Shown here: positions 24,267 through 33,020 of the stretch, piece by piece
Numbering within the stretch: the stretch's first letter is position 1
Layout: every line of letters starts with the position of its first letter
Source: JALZUV01 sp964654855
Lineage (GTDB): Bacteria; Pseudomonadota; Alphaproteobacteria; Rickettsiales; JALZUV01
Assembly (NCBI GenBank): GCA_964654855.1
Contig: CAZZJS010000003.1
Span: 169,065-233,064, forward strand
Length of the DNA: 64,000 nucleotides
Reading direction: 5' to 3'
Made by a program: the position numbers and the translations under genes
The notes under the pieces: model-generated
What the model was told of the DNA's origin: nothing
Seen by the model: only the letters and a program-made list of their open reading frames with translations
Databases searched by the model: none

Positions 24267-25877
24267 TTATCTGCCTAGCTCCATCCCTCTGTCATATTGA
24301 TTCTCAATTTCACGACGTTTTTCCGTAATATGATGCACTACAGTCTTTAGACTCTTAGCTATCTTGAGCACCTCTTCATTTTGTGTAGCTTCAACTATCC
24401 GGTCGGTATAGCTGCTAATAGCCTCGATTTGCTTACGCGACCCTTGGAGTGGTTTAACTAAGTCTCCTTCATGAGATACGTTTTCTATAACGTGCTTGTA
24501 AGATGCTATTAGGATTGAACCAGATAGTTTTGCGAGGTCATAGAGCTGTGCATCGGTTTTAGCCTTGGGAAGTTCCTTTTCCATATATCTAGCAACGCGC
24601 CCAGTTATATCTTCCATAAATATCTCTAGTTCGTTACTCCAACTGCTTTTTTGATGTTCTGTAGCGGCATTTTCAAGTGCGCTTCGAATGTTGTTTTGCG
24701 CCACCTCTGTGTAATCTAGTGATTTCACTTCACGCATCTGCTTCTCAGCAATAAGCTCATTATTAAAGCTCTCGATAGCATGAGATACTCGCTCGATAGA
24801 TTTGATAGGCGGTAGACCTAACTCGTCTTTAGCGGCAGAAATATTTTCTAAGCTTTCCTGAAATTTAGGTAGAAGCTTTTCATTCAGTTTCTTATCTCTA
24901 TCAGGTGTTTGCTTGCGTAGTTCTTTATTCCTCTTTTCTAGGGCTTTTCTTTTTCTAGTTTTCTCAAGACGCAGTTCAAACGCTAATAGTAAGATTTTAG
25001 CAGCCTGATCTATTAGCTCCTGCTGCTGCAGCTTATCACGTTCATTTCGTGCCTCATCAACCGCAAACTTCACTTGTTTGATTCGTTCTTCTTTATTCGC
25101 TCCTAAAAGTTTAACATCTCTGTCGTCAGTCGCTCTCGTTCTAGCTGTAAAAGCGTCAAAGCTTTCAGCAACTTCAGCAGTCATTTTCTTCTCATATTCA
25201 GAAACTACATTACGCTGACTCTTCATTTGTTCGACACCACGATTCTTCTTGCTTTTCTCTAGTCCTCTATCCTTGCGAGTAGAGGCATCCATCTCAATTC
25301 CAAATTTCTTACCAGAGCGCACCATTTGATGACGAATCTCTTGTAAATTTTTAGGGCCTATTTCTAAACGCTTACCAGTGGGTAGCGTTGAATGCCTCGG
25401 CATTATAAAATGAACATGAGGGTGGTCTTTGTCAGTGTGTAGCGAGAAAATGCACTCACGGTCAGGGAAGCTCTTTTTCATTGTATCGAAAGCTGCCTTC
25501 AAAACAGCTTTCGGGTTAGCATCAACAGGGTAACTCATGACATAATGCTGAATATTACTCGCATTTTTTCGTTCAACAAAGCCATGCTCCCAAGATTTAA
25601 CATTATTGTGAAGCTCTTCCTGTGAAGATATTGGAAAGCCTAGCTCGTTATAAACAGTAACCGTCATATCATCGCTAATGTAGTTAGCGTAGATAATACC
25701 GCCCGCCACAGATGCTTTGCTTCCAAAAACGATAAATACCGCAGGCGGCTTATGAATGTTGATGCTAGCCGCCTTCTTTAATCCTTCACGAGTAAAACCA
25801 ACATGGTGCATTTTCGGGTTACGCCCGCGCTTAGCTTTCGAAAGAAACAGATATTCTTCATCTAGAACAAACATCAC
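24267..25877 (-). CDS. mobA: Mobilization relaxase, MobA/VirD2-like
   Basis: This is a 536-residue conjugative relaxase. The N-terminal 200 residues hold the nickase fold, with the metal-binding histidine triad in LHTDKDHPHVHFIMP (H-x-D-x2-H-x-H-x-H form) and the catalytic-tyrosine candidates in NYIS/YVMSYP upstream. The remaining 330 residues are charged, helical and coiled-coil-like, as is usual for relaxase C-terminal tails. It would nick oriT and lead the strand into a recipient through another element's secretion system; no type IV secretion genes are in the window. It lies six bases after mobC. A truncated relative is at 42923. Confidence 0.82.
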   Translation of the reverse strand: MMFVLDEEYLFLSKAKRGRNPKMHHVGFTREGLKKAASINIHKPPAVFIVFGSKASVAGGIIYANYISDDMTVTVYNELGFPISSQEELHNNVKSWEHGFVERKNASNIQHYVMSYPVDANPKAVLKAAFDTMKKSFPDRECIFSLHTDKDHPHVHFIMPRHSTLPTGKRLEIGPKNLQEIRHQMVRSGKKFGIEMDASTRKDRGLEKSKKNRGVEQMKSQRNVVSEYEKKMTAEVAESFDAFTARTRATDDRDVKLLGANKEERIKQVKFAVDEARNERDKLQQQELIDQAAKILLLAFELRLEKTRKRKALEKRNKELRKQTPDRDKKLNEKLLPKFQESLENISAAKDELGLPPIKSIERVSHAIESFNNELIAEKQMREVKSLDYTEVAQNNIRSALENAATEHQKSSWSNELEIFMEDITGRVARYMEKELPKAKTDAQLYDLAKLSGSILIASYKHVIENVSHEGDLVKPLQGSRKQIEAISSYTDRIVEATQNEEVLKIAKSLKTVVHHITEKRREIENQYDRGMELGR

Positions 25878-25883
25878 AAACTC

Positions 25884-26300
25884 CTAATCTCGCAAATTCT
25901 TACGGTATTCTATAGCTGTATTAATCCCCGCATTTTTGAAAGCCGTTAGTTGCTCAAGAGTACGGACGTTCGTCTGTTGGCATTTGCGAAGCTCTATGAT
26001 TAGTTCGCGATCAATCTTGGTATTGTCTCTATTTAGTTGATAAGCGATTTGATTAAGGTTTTTACCAATCGCATTATTCTCGCAAATGAGAGACGTTAGA
26101 ATCTGAGTATCTGCTTTAGGAAGAGGAATTTTTCCATCCAGCAGTAACGCGGTCATTTTTGCAATAAGTTCAGACTCAGTCATGCTATTTGCTTTTGCAA
26201 AAGCGACGGTGCTTTTCTTAAAAGATGGTGTGCAACGCGCTGCAATTTTTGCGGTCTTGTTTTTTGACGAGTTGTTTCCCTGAATATGTGATTTTCTCAT
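25884..26300 (-). CDS. mobC: MobC-like relaxosome accessory protein
   Basis: This is a protein of about 138 residues. The basic N-terminus is followed by a ribbon-helix-helix-like segment (TAKIAARCTPSFKKSTVAFA) and the MobC signature NNAIGKNLNQIAYQLN, ending in IEYRKNLRD. The ATG at 26300 is chosen because AGGAGG sits five bases upstream; the open frame extends two codons further. MobC proteins bind oriT next to the relaxase. It stands directly downstream of the candidate oriT at 26334-26399. A paralogue with the same C-terminal ending is at 42501. Confidence 0.82.
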   Translation of the reverse strand: MRKSHIQGNNSSKNKTAKIAARCTPSFKKSTVAFAKANSMTESELIAKMTALLLDGKIPLPKADTQILTSLICENNAIGKNLNQIAYQLNRDNTKIDRELIIELRKCQQTNVRTLEQLTAFKNAGINTAIEYRKNLRD

Positions 26301-26333
26301 AATCACCTCCTGTTGTTAAAATCAAAAGTTAGT

Positions 26334-26399
26334 AAGAGGGTGAAGGGGTAAACTTGTTTTGGCGGTTTTGGGTCACAAAACCATATCCAGCACCCTCTT
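26334..26399 (-). other. Candidate origin of transfer (oriT), copy 1
   Basis: On the minus strand, just upstream of mobC, AAGAGGGTG and CACCCTCTT form an outer inverted repeat about 66 bp across. Between them lie GTGCTGGATATGG and an inner hairpin GGTTTTG/CAAAACC followed by CGCCAAA. Nearly the same block lies in the same position upstream of the second mobC at 42404-42467. Conservation of a hairpin-bearing non-coding block ahead of mob genes marks it as oriT; the nick site is not determined. Confidence 0.7.
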
Positions 26400-26590
26400 A
26401 ATAACTTAATTAATCTTAACTAATTCTCGCTTGTATCTCAAGCAAAAATCATCATAAGTAACTGTAATCTATTGCTATTTACTTGAATCTACTTTTGAAA
26501 CAATCATCAATACTTATCAATCTTAATCTACACTGCTTGAGCAGGTAGGGTGTGTAATTTGATCTACTAAATTTGGTTTATTTCTACTTG

Positions 26591-27319
26591 TTATATCATC
26601 ATCCAAACGGCCATCGCTATCATCATCAGGTTTTCAGTGAGTGAAATGAAACCAAGTGGTACATTGCTGTTGCCACCAACACAGGCGCACTTTAGTTCTC
26701 GTTTATCAATATACACAGCTTTGATGACGGATATTGCGCCTATCGTGCCGATAAACAATGCCACAGGTGCAGCTAGCCATGTCAATGCCCCTGCAATCAT
26801 CAAGATGCCTGCACCTGCTTCAGCGAAGGGATAGACATAAGCGTAGCGCACTACTCGCTGGGCAAGAATGTCGTAGGTGATGAATTGGTTGGAGAAGGCG
26901 AATAGGTCACGCAGTTTTAATATCGCTAACACGCACATACTAAACGCAATGAATAGCTCAATGGTTTTGATAGGCGCAATGCTACCATTCAGTAAATAGC
27001 TGGTGGCGATTGCCATTAAAAAGGTGGTGGCGAATACGGCAATGACAGGTTGATAGGTCGTGCCTTCGGGTTTCGCAGGCGGCAGGTTGAAATAATCGCG
27101 TAAATCATCGTAACCTCCAACGCGCTTTCCATCTATGAAAGTTTGCGGCGTAGTTTTTACGTCATGCTCCTTTTTGAACGCATCAGTTTCTTCTCGGGTT
27201 TTTAGATACTGGTCGTCCACCTCGTAGCCTTTGCGCTGTAAAAGGTCTTTTGATTTAATTCCAAACGGACAAATATGCTTATCCGTCACCATGCGGTAAA
27301 GTGTTGCTTGTTTTGTCAT
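26591..27319 (-). CDS. Glutaredoxin-MauE/DoxX-like membrane fusion protein
   Basis: This 242-residue protein begins with a glutaredoxin-like domain (about 1-78) that has a monothiol-type active site in ICPFGIKS, TTPQTFIDG and GGYDDL. Residues about 90-242 carry four transmembrane segments like MauE/DoxX redox-associated proteins, with a cytosolic or periplasmic Cys pair in ELKCACVGG. Such fusions travel with metal-resistance genes. It is probably a thiol-redox helper for the adjacent Mer-like proteins. It is preceded by an AGGAAT ribosome-binding site and lies 18 bases after the upstream gene. Confidence 0.75.
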   Translation of the reverse strand: MTKQATLYRMVTDKHICPFGIKSKDLLQRKGYEVDDQYLKTREETDAFKKEHDVKTTPQTFIDGKRVGGYDDLRDYFNLPPAKPEGTTYQPVIAVFATTFLMAIATSYLLNGSIAPIKTIELFIAFSMCVLAILKLRDLFAFSNQFITYDILAQRVVRYAYVYPFAEAGAGILMIAGALTWLAAPVALFIGTIGAISVIKAVYIDKRELKCACVGGNSNVPLGFISLTENLMMIAMAVWMMI

Positions 27320-27337
27320 GCTAATAATAATTCCTTT

Positions 27338-27736
27338 CTAATTGTAAAAAATCCATACTGCGATAAAGGCGAAGAAAAATCCAACGCCCCATATCGCTAC
27401 GGATAGCCAATAAATCCAGCCGCTAACTTTGCGTAATCGCATACAGGCTTTGGCCTGCTCTGGGTCTATCGGGCATGGAGCATTGCGAGCGTTCCAGCGC
27501 ATGATGCCAGAAATTAGGATAAGTGCGCCAGAAATGCCAAACGTCCATACCTTGTACTTAGACAAGGCAACCAGCCACGGCGCAGTGCTGACGATACCAG
27601 CAAGGGCTGCGCCAGCCCCCAACGTCACGAATAACGCTGGGAGGGCGCAACATACTAATGTGCCGACAGAAGTGAACAGGCTAAGCGTTGGCATAAGCGT
27701 TTGCTTGACACTGTAATTATCTGTTTCATCATTCAT
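27338..27736 (-). CDS. MerT/MerC-like heavy-metal transport membrane protein
   Basis: This is a 132-residue inner-membrane protein with three hydrophobic segments. The first contains a vicinal pair, TLVCCALPALF, like the metal-binding Cys-Cys of MerT; PCPIDPEQAKACMR between segments two and three resembles the second Cys site of MerT. A small Gly/Ala-rich GAGAALAGI follows. It overlaps the MerP-like gene by one base. The protein probably takes metal from the MerP-like partner across the inner membrane; mercury is the closest analogy, but there is no merA reductase in the window. Confidence 0.65.
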   Translation of the reverse strand: MNDETDNYSVKQTLMPTLSLFTSVGTLVCCALPALFVTLGAGAALAGIVSTAPWLVALSKYKVWTFGISGALILISGIMRWNARNAPCPIDPEQAKACMRLRKVSGWIYWLSVAIWGVGFFFAFIAVWIFYN

Positions 27737-28101
27737 TATTCACCTCGCTGAATGGCAGTTACGTTATAGCCAGAGTCGGTGATGAGCTGAGTTAGGGTTT
27801 CATCATTGATGGTTTGCCCTTCTTTCATGGCTACCAAAACCTGCCCTTTATCAAGGTCAACATGGATGCCCACCACCTCATCACGTTTACTAAACACCTT
27901 CTCTAACGCACGGGCGCAGAAATCGCAGACAAGGCCGTTTACTGAAACGAAGACTTTGTCTTTACCAGCAACATGGTCAAAAGCCTGAGTGGTAGATTCT
28001 GCTACCGTTTCATGGTCATGCACCATTCCATCATGGTTTGCCCATGCAACAGTGGTTGAAAGCAGTGTTACTATTGCGGTTGTAATCATTAAATTTTTCA
28101 T
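27736..28101 (-). CDS. Periplasmic heavy-metal-associated (MerP-like) protein
   Basis: The protein has 121 residues. An N-terminal signal peptide (ITTAIVTLLSTTVAWA) precedes a short His-rich linker (HDGMVHDHE) and a heavy-metal-associated fold with the binding motif GLVCDFCARALEKVF (C-x2-C). The domain continues to SGYNVTAI, typical of HMA folds. It is a metal-binding periplasmic protein, likely passing ions to the MerT-like protein encoded next. Confidence 0.8.
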   Translation of the reverse strand: MKNLMITTAIVTLLSTTVAWANHDGMVHDHETVAESTTQAFDHVAGKDKVFVSVNGLVCDFCARALEKVFSKRDEVVGIHVDLDKGQVLVAMKEGQTINDETLTQLITDSGYNVTAIQRGE

Positions 28102-28128
28102 CGTTTTTTCCTTTGTATTAAATTTGTT

Positions 28129-28776
28129 TTAGAATCGGATTATCCAGTTAAAAAGCGCATCGCCATTATCGCTTACCCCAGCTTCGGCAAGATATTCGCC
28201 TTTGAACACCCTTACTAAGGGCGTGAAGGTGAGCTTGTCATTAGCGGTATGGTTATGGTCAACTTGCAGCATTAGCCATGTATGAATATCGCCGTAGTTA
28301 CCGATATAAGGCGCAACGCCAATCCGAGCCTTTTGCGTGAAGAATTGGTCAAAATCTCCTGCATAGGTGTAGCGGTTCTCATAAGAAGTAAACCAGCGGC
28401 GGTCTTCCCAATCAAACGCTACTCCCGTGAAAGCGGCTAGCTCTGAATCATTATCAAAATTCTGATAATCACTATACGCAACGCCAACGCCACTTTTTAG
28501 GTAAAAGTTTGCTTGTGAAGCTGGCGCGTTCCAACGCTTAGCGAGGTAATTCACCTGCGCTCCGTGAAATTGCCAATCTTTATCTCGCCATCGTTCGGCC
28601 TTGTAGCCAACCGAATATTTGGCAGTGGGTGAATAATGCACATGGAGCGTGTTGGCATCCATGTCATTATTCTGCATTACCGTCCATCCTTGCGGATAAG
28701 AAACGGGTCTCGCGGCTAGCGGATTTGCTATTGCCAGCAACGTAATGCAGCTAATGGGTAGTAGGTATTTTTTCAT
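28129..28776 (-). CDS. Predicted outer-membrane beta-barrel protein of the metal cluster
   Basis: This is a 215-residue protein with a signal peptide (LLPISCITLLAIANPLAA) and then alternating hydrophobic-polar strands rich in Trp, Tyr and Phe, ending in a C-terminal Phe (FNWIIRF) as outer-membrane barrels do. GAGGTATG-like TAGGAGGAAGG precedes the ATG. I do not recognise a named family. Its place between Mer-like and CDF genes suggests a role in metal handling at the outer membrane. Confidence 0.65.
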   Translation of the reverse strand: MKKYLLPISCITLLAIANPLAARPVSYPQGWTVMQNNDMDANTLHVHYSPTAKYSVGYKAERWRDKDWQFHGAQVNYLAKRWNAPASQANFYLKSGVGVAYSDYQNFDNDSELAAFTGVAFDWEDRRWFTSYENRYTYAGDFDQFFTQKARIGVAPYIGNYGDIHTWLMLQVDHNHTANDKLTFTPLVRVFKGEYLAEAGVSDNGDALFNWIIRF

Positions 28777-28833
28777 ACCTTCCTCCTAAATCAATAAATT
28801 GAGTAGTTGCCGCGCACAAGGCACGACAAGACA

Positions 28834-28849
28834 ACGCCTAACAAGGCGT
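28834..28849 (-). terminator. Small hairpin between metal genes (possible terminator)
   Basis: ACGCCT at 28834-28839 pairs with AGGCGT at 28844-28849 across a four-base loop. It lies downstream of the 28858-29241 gene in its reading direction, but the following T-tract is weak, so termination is uncertain. Confidence 0.25.
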
Positions 28850-28857
28850 GACTAGAT

Positions 28858-29241
28858 TCAGGTGTTTAGCCGCGGAGGATGGAAAAGCGTGTAAGGCTGT
28901 TTTGAGTAAAGAATGAGCCTGTCTGAAAGTGCCGCGGATTCAATATGGTCTTGCTGCATATCCAATGTAGGGGGAAGCAAGCTGACTTGCGCACAATGGT
29001 CGCAACCACAATCGTTACAATCCATCATGCCTTGCTGTTCAGTTTCTGCCATTTCATGACACGGCATTTCTATTGTTGAATCAACACTGGCCTCAGTCTG
29101 CACTTGTTGAGTATCACTATCAGCCATCATGCAACATGGCACAGCCGCATTAGCCAAATTGCTGAGCAATAAGCTAAGGCAGAGCATTATGATACCAAGT
29201 GAGCGTGAAAGGTTCATAATATTACTATATGGCAAAATCAT
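28858..29241 (-). CDS. Small Cys/His/Met-rich periplasmic protein
   Basis: This is a protein of up to 127 residues (119 if the internal ATG at 29217 is used). A hydrophobic N-terminal signal (IIMLCLSLLLSNLANA) precedes a soluble part with many potential metal ligands: PCCMMADSD, MPCHEMAETE and MMDCNDCGCDHCAQ. This resembles the small periplasmic metal-binding or metal-sensing proteins found beside czc and cus operons. Neither start has a clear ribosome-binding site. Function is inferred from context. Confidence 0.6.
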   Translation of the reverse strand: MILPYSNIMNLSRSLGIIMLCLSLLLSNLANAAVPCCMMADSDTQQVQTEASVDSTIEMPCHEMAETEQQGMMDCNDCGCDHCAQVSLLPPTLDMQQDHIESAALSDRLILYSKQPYTLFHPPRLNT

Positions 29242-29254
29242 ATAAAATACTAGT

Positions 29255-29863
29255 TTATCCCATTTTTAACTCTTCATTCGCAGAGCGATAAATGCGCCAT
29301 GCGCTGCGCAAGAATAGTATCGCGAGGATGAAGGCCACAAGAACATCAGGCCAATGGCTTTCTGTGAATAGTACCGCTACAGCAGCTAGCATGACCATCA
29401 CGTTACCAATTGCATCATTACGGCTGCATAACCAAACCGATTCACGGTTGCTGTCACCTTTGCGGTAACGATAGAGCATCCATGCGCTACCAAGATTAAC
29501 AATTAATGCAATAAAGCCAATTGCACCCATTACTTCGGCTTTTGGCAGTGCATTGGTGGCGAATTGGTATAAGCTGTTTCCAATGACTAATAGCCCAAAA
29601 ATCCCCATACTAGCAGCTTTGATAAGAGAGGCTTTTGCGCGAGTTGCTAGTGCCTTATCCAATACATAAAGTGAAATTGCATAGTTAAAAGCATCTGCGA
29701 AAAAATCTACTGCATCGGCAAGTAATGCCACTGAACCAGAATATAAACTAGCAGCCACTTCTACAAAAAACATCGCCGCATTTAGTGCTAAAATAATCCA
29801 AAGGATTTTTCGGTAACTAGCATCGACGCTATTAGTGTCAGTATTGTTATCGCAGCAACTCAT
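29255..29863 (-). CDS. Cation diffusion facilitator family transporter, short form
   Basis: This is a 202-residue CDF-type membrane protein with five or six hydrophobic segments. The metal-site helices are recognisable: SGSVALLADAVDFFADA and the second site in SRNDAIGNVMVM. The C-terminal cytosolic domain of typical CzcD proteins is missing, and the N-terminus MSCCDNN adds a Cys pair. Short CDF proteins of this type are found in Czc clusters. It overlaps the start region of the gene order directly after czcA (stop and start share one base). Confidence 0.78.
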   Translation of the reverse strand: MSCCDNNTDTNSVDASYRKILWIILALNAAMFFVEVAASLYSGSVALLADAVDFFADAFNYAISLYVLDKALATRAKASLIKAASMGIFGLLVIGNSLYQFATNALPKAEVMGAIGFIALIVNLGSAWMLYRYRKGDSNRESVWLCSRNDAIGNVMVMLAAVAVLFTESHWPDVLVAFILAILFLRSAWRIYRSANEELKMG

Positions 29864-32800
29864 TAGTTCTTCCCTTTATTCTCATTTTTATGGAACAACC
29901 TATATAGGGCAGGTAGTACCAACAAAGTTAACATAGTCGATGATATGATTCCTCCAATTACAACAGTGGCAAGTGGGCGCTGTACTTCTGAACCTGCACC
30001 AACATTAAGTGCCATTGGTACAAAGCCAAGGCTTGCTACTAATGCGGTCATCAGAATGGGGCGCAAACGCGTTAAAGCTCCTTCGATAATTGCATCATCT
30101 ATCCTCATGCCTTGTTCTTGTAAGCTGCGGATGAATGATACCATTACTACGCCATTCAATACCGCCACACCCGATAGTGCGATGAAGCCTACACCTGCGG
30201 AAATAGACAGTGGAATATCGCGTAGCCACAATGCTAATATCCCGCCTGTAAGTGCTAAAGGTACGCCAGAGAAAATCAGTAATGCGGCGCGGCCAGAGTT
30301 AAAAGCCATAAATAGTAAGCCAATGATGAGAAGTAATGCCACTGGCACAACTATCATTAAGCGGTTCTGAGCAGAGATAAGCTGCTCAAACGTACCGCCA
30401 TACTCCGTCCAATAGCCTGTAGGCAAGTCAATTTCTTGACGTATAGTTTGCTGCACATCTTCAACAAAACTGCCTAAATCACGGCCACGCACATTAGAGG
30501 TAACAACGATTCGGCGCTTGCCTTGTTCGCGGCTTATTTGATTAGGGCCATACGAAATTTCTAATCTTGCAACTTCCTTTAAGGGCACATAGTCAGGCTG
30601 TGCATCTACGCCTTCTTGCTCTAACTGTGCTAATGGTATTGGTAGTCGTTTCAAAGCTTCAATATCGGTACGCAAATGTTCTGGCAAGCGCACCACTAAA
30701 TCAAAGCGGCGATCTCCTTCAAATACTTGTCCTGCATTTTTGCCACCTAATGCTACTTGCACCACATCTTGCACATCGGCAATATTGAGGCCATAGCGGT
30801 CAAGCGCTGCGCGGTCTGGCAAGACAGAAAGAACAGGTAAGCCTGTAACTTGTTCAACCTTTACATCCGCAGCCCCTTCAACGGTTTGCACCACTGTGGA
30901 AATAGATTGTGCAGATGCGAGCAATTGGTCGAGGTCATCGCCATATACTTTCACCGCCAAATCACTCCTCACCCCTGAAATAAGCTCGTTAAAGCGCATT
31001 TGAATGGGTTGAGTAAATTCATAATTATTTCCCGGTAATTTTTCTAGAGCTTCCTCTATTTCCATTACCAAATCAGCTTTTGATTTATTCGGATTAGGCC
31101 ACTCATCGCGTGGCTTTAGCATAACAAATGTATCAGCCACGTTTGGCGGCATTGGGTCAGTTGCTACTTCGGGCGTACCAATTTTACTAAAAACCTCTTT
31201 CACCTCTGCAAATTGTTGCACAGTATTCTCTACTGCTGCTTGCATCTCCACTGATTGGCTCAAGGAAGTTCCGGGAATCCGCATGGCATGAAGCGCAATA
31301 TCGCCTTCATCAAGGCTTGGAATAAACTCCGCACCCATTCGAGATGCCATAAATAGACTTATAACTACAAATGCTAACGCACTTAGAATAATGGTTTTAG
31401 GGTGAAATAAGCTCCATTTCAGCATTGGCTCGTACCATTGCTTAGATTTTCGAATGACTATGTTTTCCTTCTCTTCGACTTTGCCAGTAACAAAGATTGC
31501 CACTGCTGCAGGTACGAACGTGATGGAAAGTACCATTGCAGCAAGCAAAGCCGTAACCACCGTAAATGCCATAGGGTGGAACATTTTTCCTTCAATACCC
31601 GTTAAGGCAAAAATAGGAAGATATACCACGGTAATAATGATGACTCCAAACAAGCTGGGCGTGATTACCTCGGTAGTAGCTTCAGCGGTCAGCTTGAATC
31701 TTTCCTCTTGGGTAAGTAAGCGCCCTAGCTGATGCTGCGCCATGCCGAATCTTCGGATGCAGTTTTCAATAATAATGACCGCACCATCAACAATTAGGCC
31801 GAAATCTAATGCGCCGAGGCTCATTAGATTTCCCGATACACCGCGCTCCACCATTCCAGTGATGGTCATTAACATTGAGATAGGAATCACCACCGCCGTG
31901 ATAAGTGCTGCTCGAAAATTCCCGAGCAATAGGAATAACACTACAATGACCAATAAAGCACCTTCAAGCAGGTTCTTTTCCACTGTCCAAATGGTTTTAT
32001 CCACCAAAGAAGTACGGTCATAAACAGCACGCGCAGCAATGCCTTCAGGCAAACTATCGTTAATCACTTCTAATTTGCTTGATACGCGTTGGGCAACTTC
32101 TCGGCTATTCTCGCCAAGCAACATCATTGCTGTGCCGAGTACTACTTCCACGCCATTTTGAGTTGCTGCGCCAGTGCGTAAAGGTGAGCCAAGTTTAACT
32201 GCGGCTATGTCTCGCACACGAATTGTAAGTTCATCACGCTTGGCAACAATAATATGCCCTATATCAACTTCGTTTTTTACCTGACCAGGAACGCGGATTA
32301 AATATTGCTCTCCGTTTTTCTCAATATATCCTGCGCCGATGTTATTATTGTTTTTTTCCAATGCTTGCATGACTTCAGCAATGGTGAGGTCATAGGCCAG
32401 TAAACGATCTGGATATGGCATAACATGAAATTGTTTTTCATAGCCACCAATGGAGTTTACTTCCACCACACCTTTTAGGTTACGCAACTGTGGCACAATA
32501 ATCCATTCTTGCACCGTCAATAAATCCATCGGCGTGTAGGCGCTGCCATCTTCCTTAAGCGCACCTTCTTTGACTTCCACCACATAAGAGAAAATCTCAC
32601 CTAACCCAGTGGCTATTGGACCCATTGTAGGTTCTAATCCTTCAGGGATTTCGCTTCTAATTTGTGACAAGCGTTCATTCAAAAGCTGCCGTGCAAAATA
32701 TATGTCCGTGCCGTCTTCAAACACTACTGTTACTTGGCTAAGGCCATAACGTGATAGGGAGCGTGTGTAATCCAGTTTTGGGATGCCTGCCAATACGGTT

Positions 32801-33009
32801 TCAATCGGAAATGTAACGCGCTGCTCTACTTCGAGCGGAGAATATCCAGCCGCTTCGGTATTAATTTGTACTTGAACATTCGTAATATCTGGTACAGCAT
32901 CAATAGAAAGATGATTAAAATTATAAACGCCCAATGCCATAAAGCCGAGGACGATAATCATCACCAGCCAACGCTGACGAATGGAAAAAGTAATAAGTTT
33001 TTCTAACAT
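29863..33009 (-). CDS. czcA: CzcA-type heavy-metal RND efflux pump
   Basis: This 1048-residue inner-membrane pump belongs to the heavy-metal-efflux RND class. It starts with a typical MLEKLITFSIRQRW helix, has the large periplasmic loops, twelve transmembrane segments, and the proton-relay motif DFGLIVDGAVIIIENC in helix 4, the form found in CzcA-like Zn/Co/Cd pumps rather than CusA. It is co-encoded with its fusion protein (33021) and outer-membrane factor (34094) to form a tripartite efflux channel. The metal is inferred from that motif and the His-rich partner; substrate could also include Ni. Confidence 0.93.
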   Translation of the reverse strand: MLEKLITFSIRQRWLVMIIVLGFMALGVYNFNHLSIDAVPDITNVQVQINTEAAGYSPLEVEQRVTFPIETVLAGIPKLDYTRSLSRYGLSQVTVVFEDGTDIYFARQLLNERLSQIRSEIPEGLEPTMGPIATGLGEIFSYVVEVKEGALKEDGSAYTPMDLLTVQEWIIVPQLRNLKGVVEVNSIGGYEKQFHVMPYPDRLLAYDLTIAEVMQALEKNNNNIGAGYIEKNGEQYLIRVPGQVKNEVDIGHIIVAKRDELTIRVRDIAAVKLGSPLRTGAATQNGVEVVLGTAMMLLGENSREVAQRVSSKLEVINDSLPEGIAARAVYDRTSLVDKTIWTVEKNLLEGALLVIVVLFLLLGNFRAALITAVVIPISMLMTITGMVERGVSGNLMSLGALDFGLIVDGAVIIIENCIRRFGMAQHQLGRLLTQEERFKLTAEATTEVITPSLFGVIIITVVYLPIFALTGIEGKMFHPMAFTVVTALLAAMVLSITFVPAAVAIFVTGKVEEKENIVIRKSKQWYEPMLKWSLFHPKTIILSALAFVVISLFMASRMGAEFIPSLDEGDIALHAMRIPGTSLSQSVEMQAAVENTVQQFAEVKEVFSKIGTPEVATDPMPPNVADTFVMLKPRDEWPNPNKSKADLVMEIEEALEKLPGNNYEFTQPIQMRFNELISGVRSDLAVKVYGDDLDQLLASAQSISTVVQTVEGAADVKVEQVTGLPVLSVLPDRAALDRYGLNIADVQDVVQVALGGKNAGQVFEGDRRFDLVVRLPEHLRTDIEALKRLPIPLAQLEQEGVDAQPDYVPLKEVARLEISYGPNQISREQGKRRIVVTSNVRGRDLGSFVEDVQQTIRQEIDLPTGYWTEYGGTFEQLISAQNRLMIVVPVALLLIIGLLFMAFNSGRAALLIFSGVPLALTGGILALWLRDIPLSISAGVGFIALSGVAVLNGVVMVSFIRSLQEQGMRIDDAIIEGALTRLRPILMTALVASLGFVPMALNVGAGSEVQRPLATVVIGGIISSTMLTLLVLPALYRLFHKNENKGKN

Positions 33010-33020
33010 GATTATTCCTC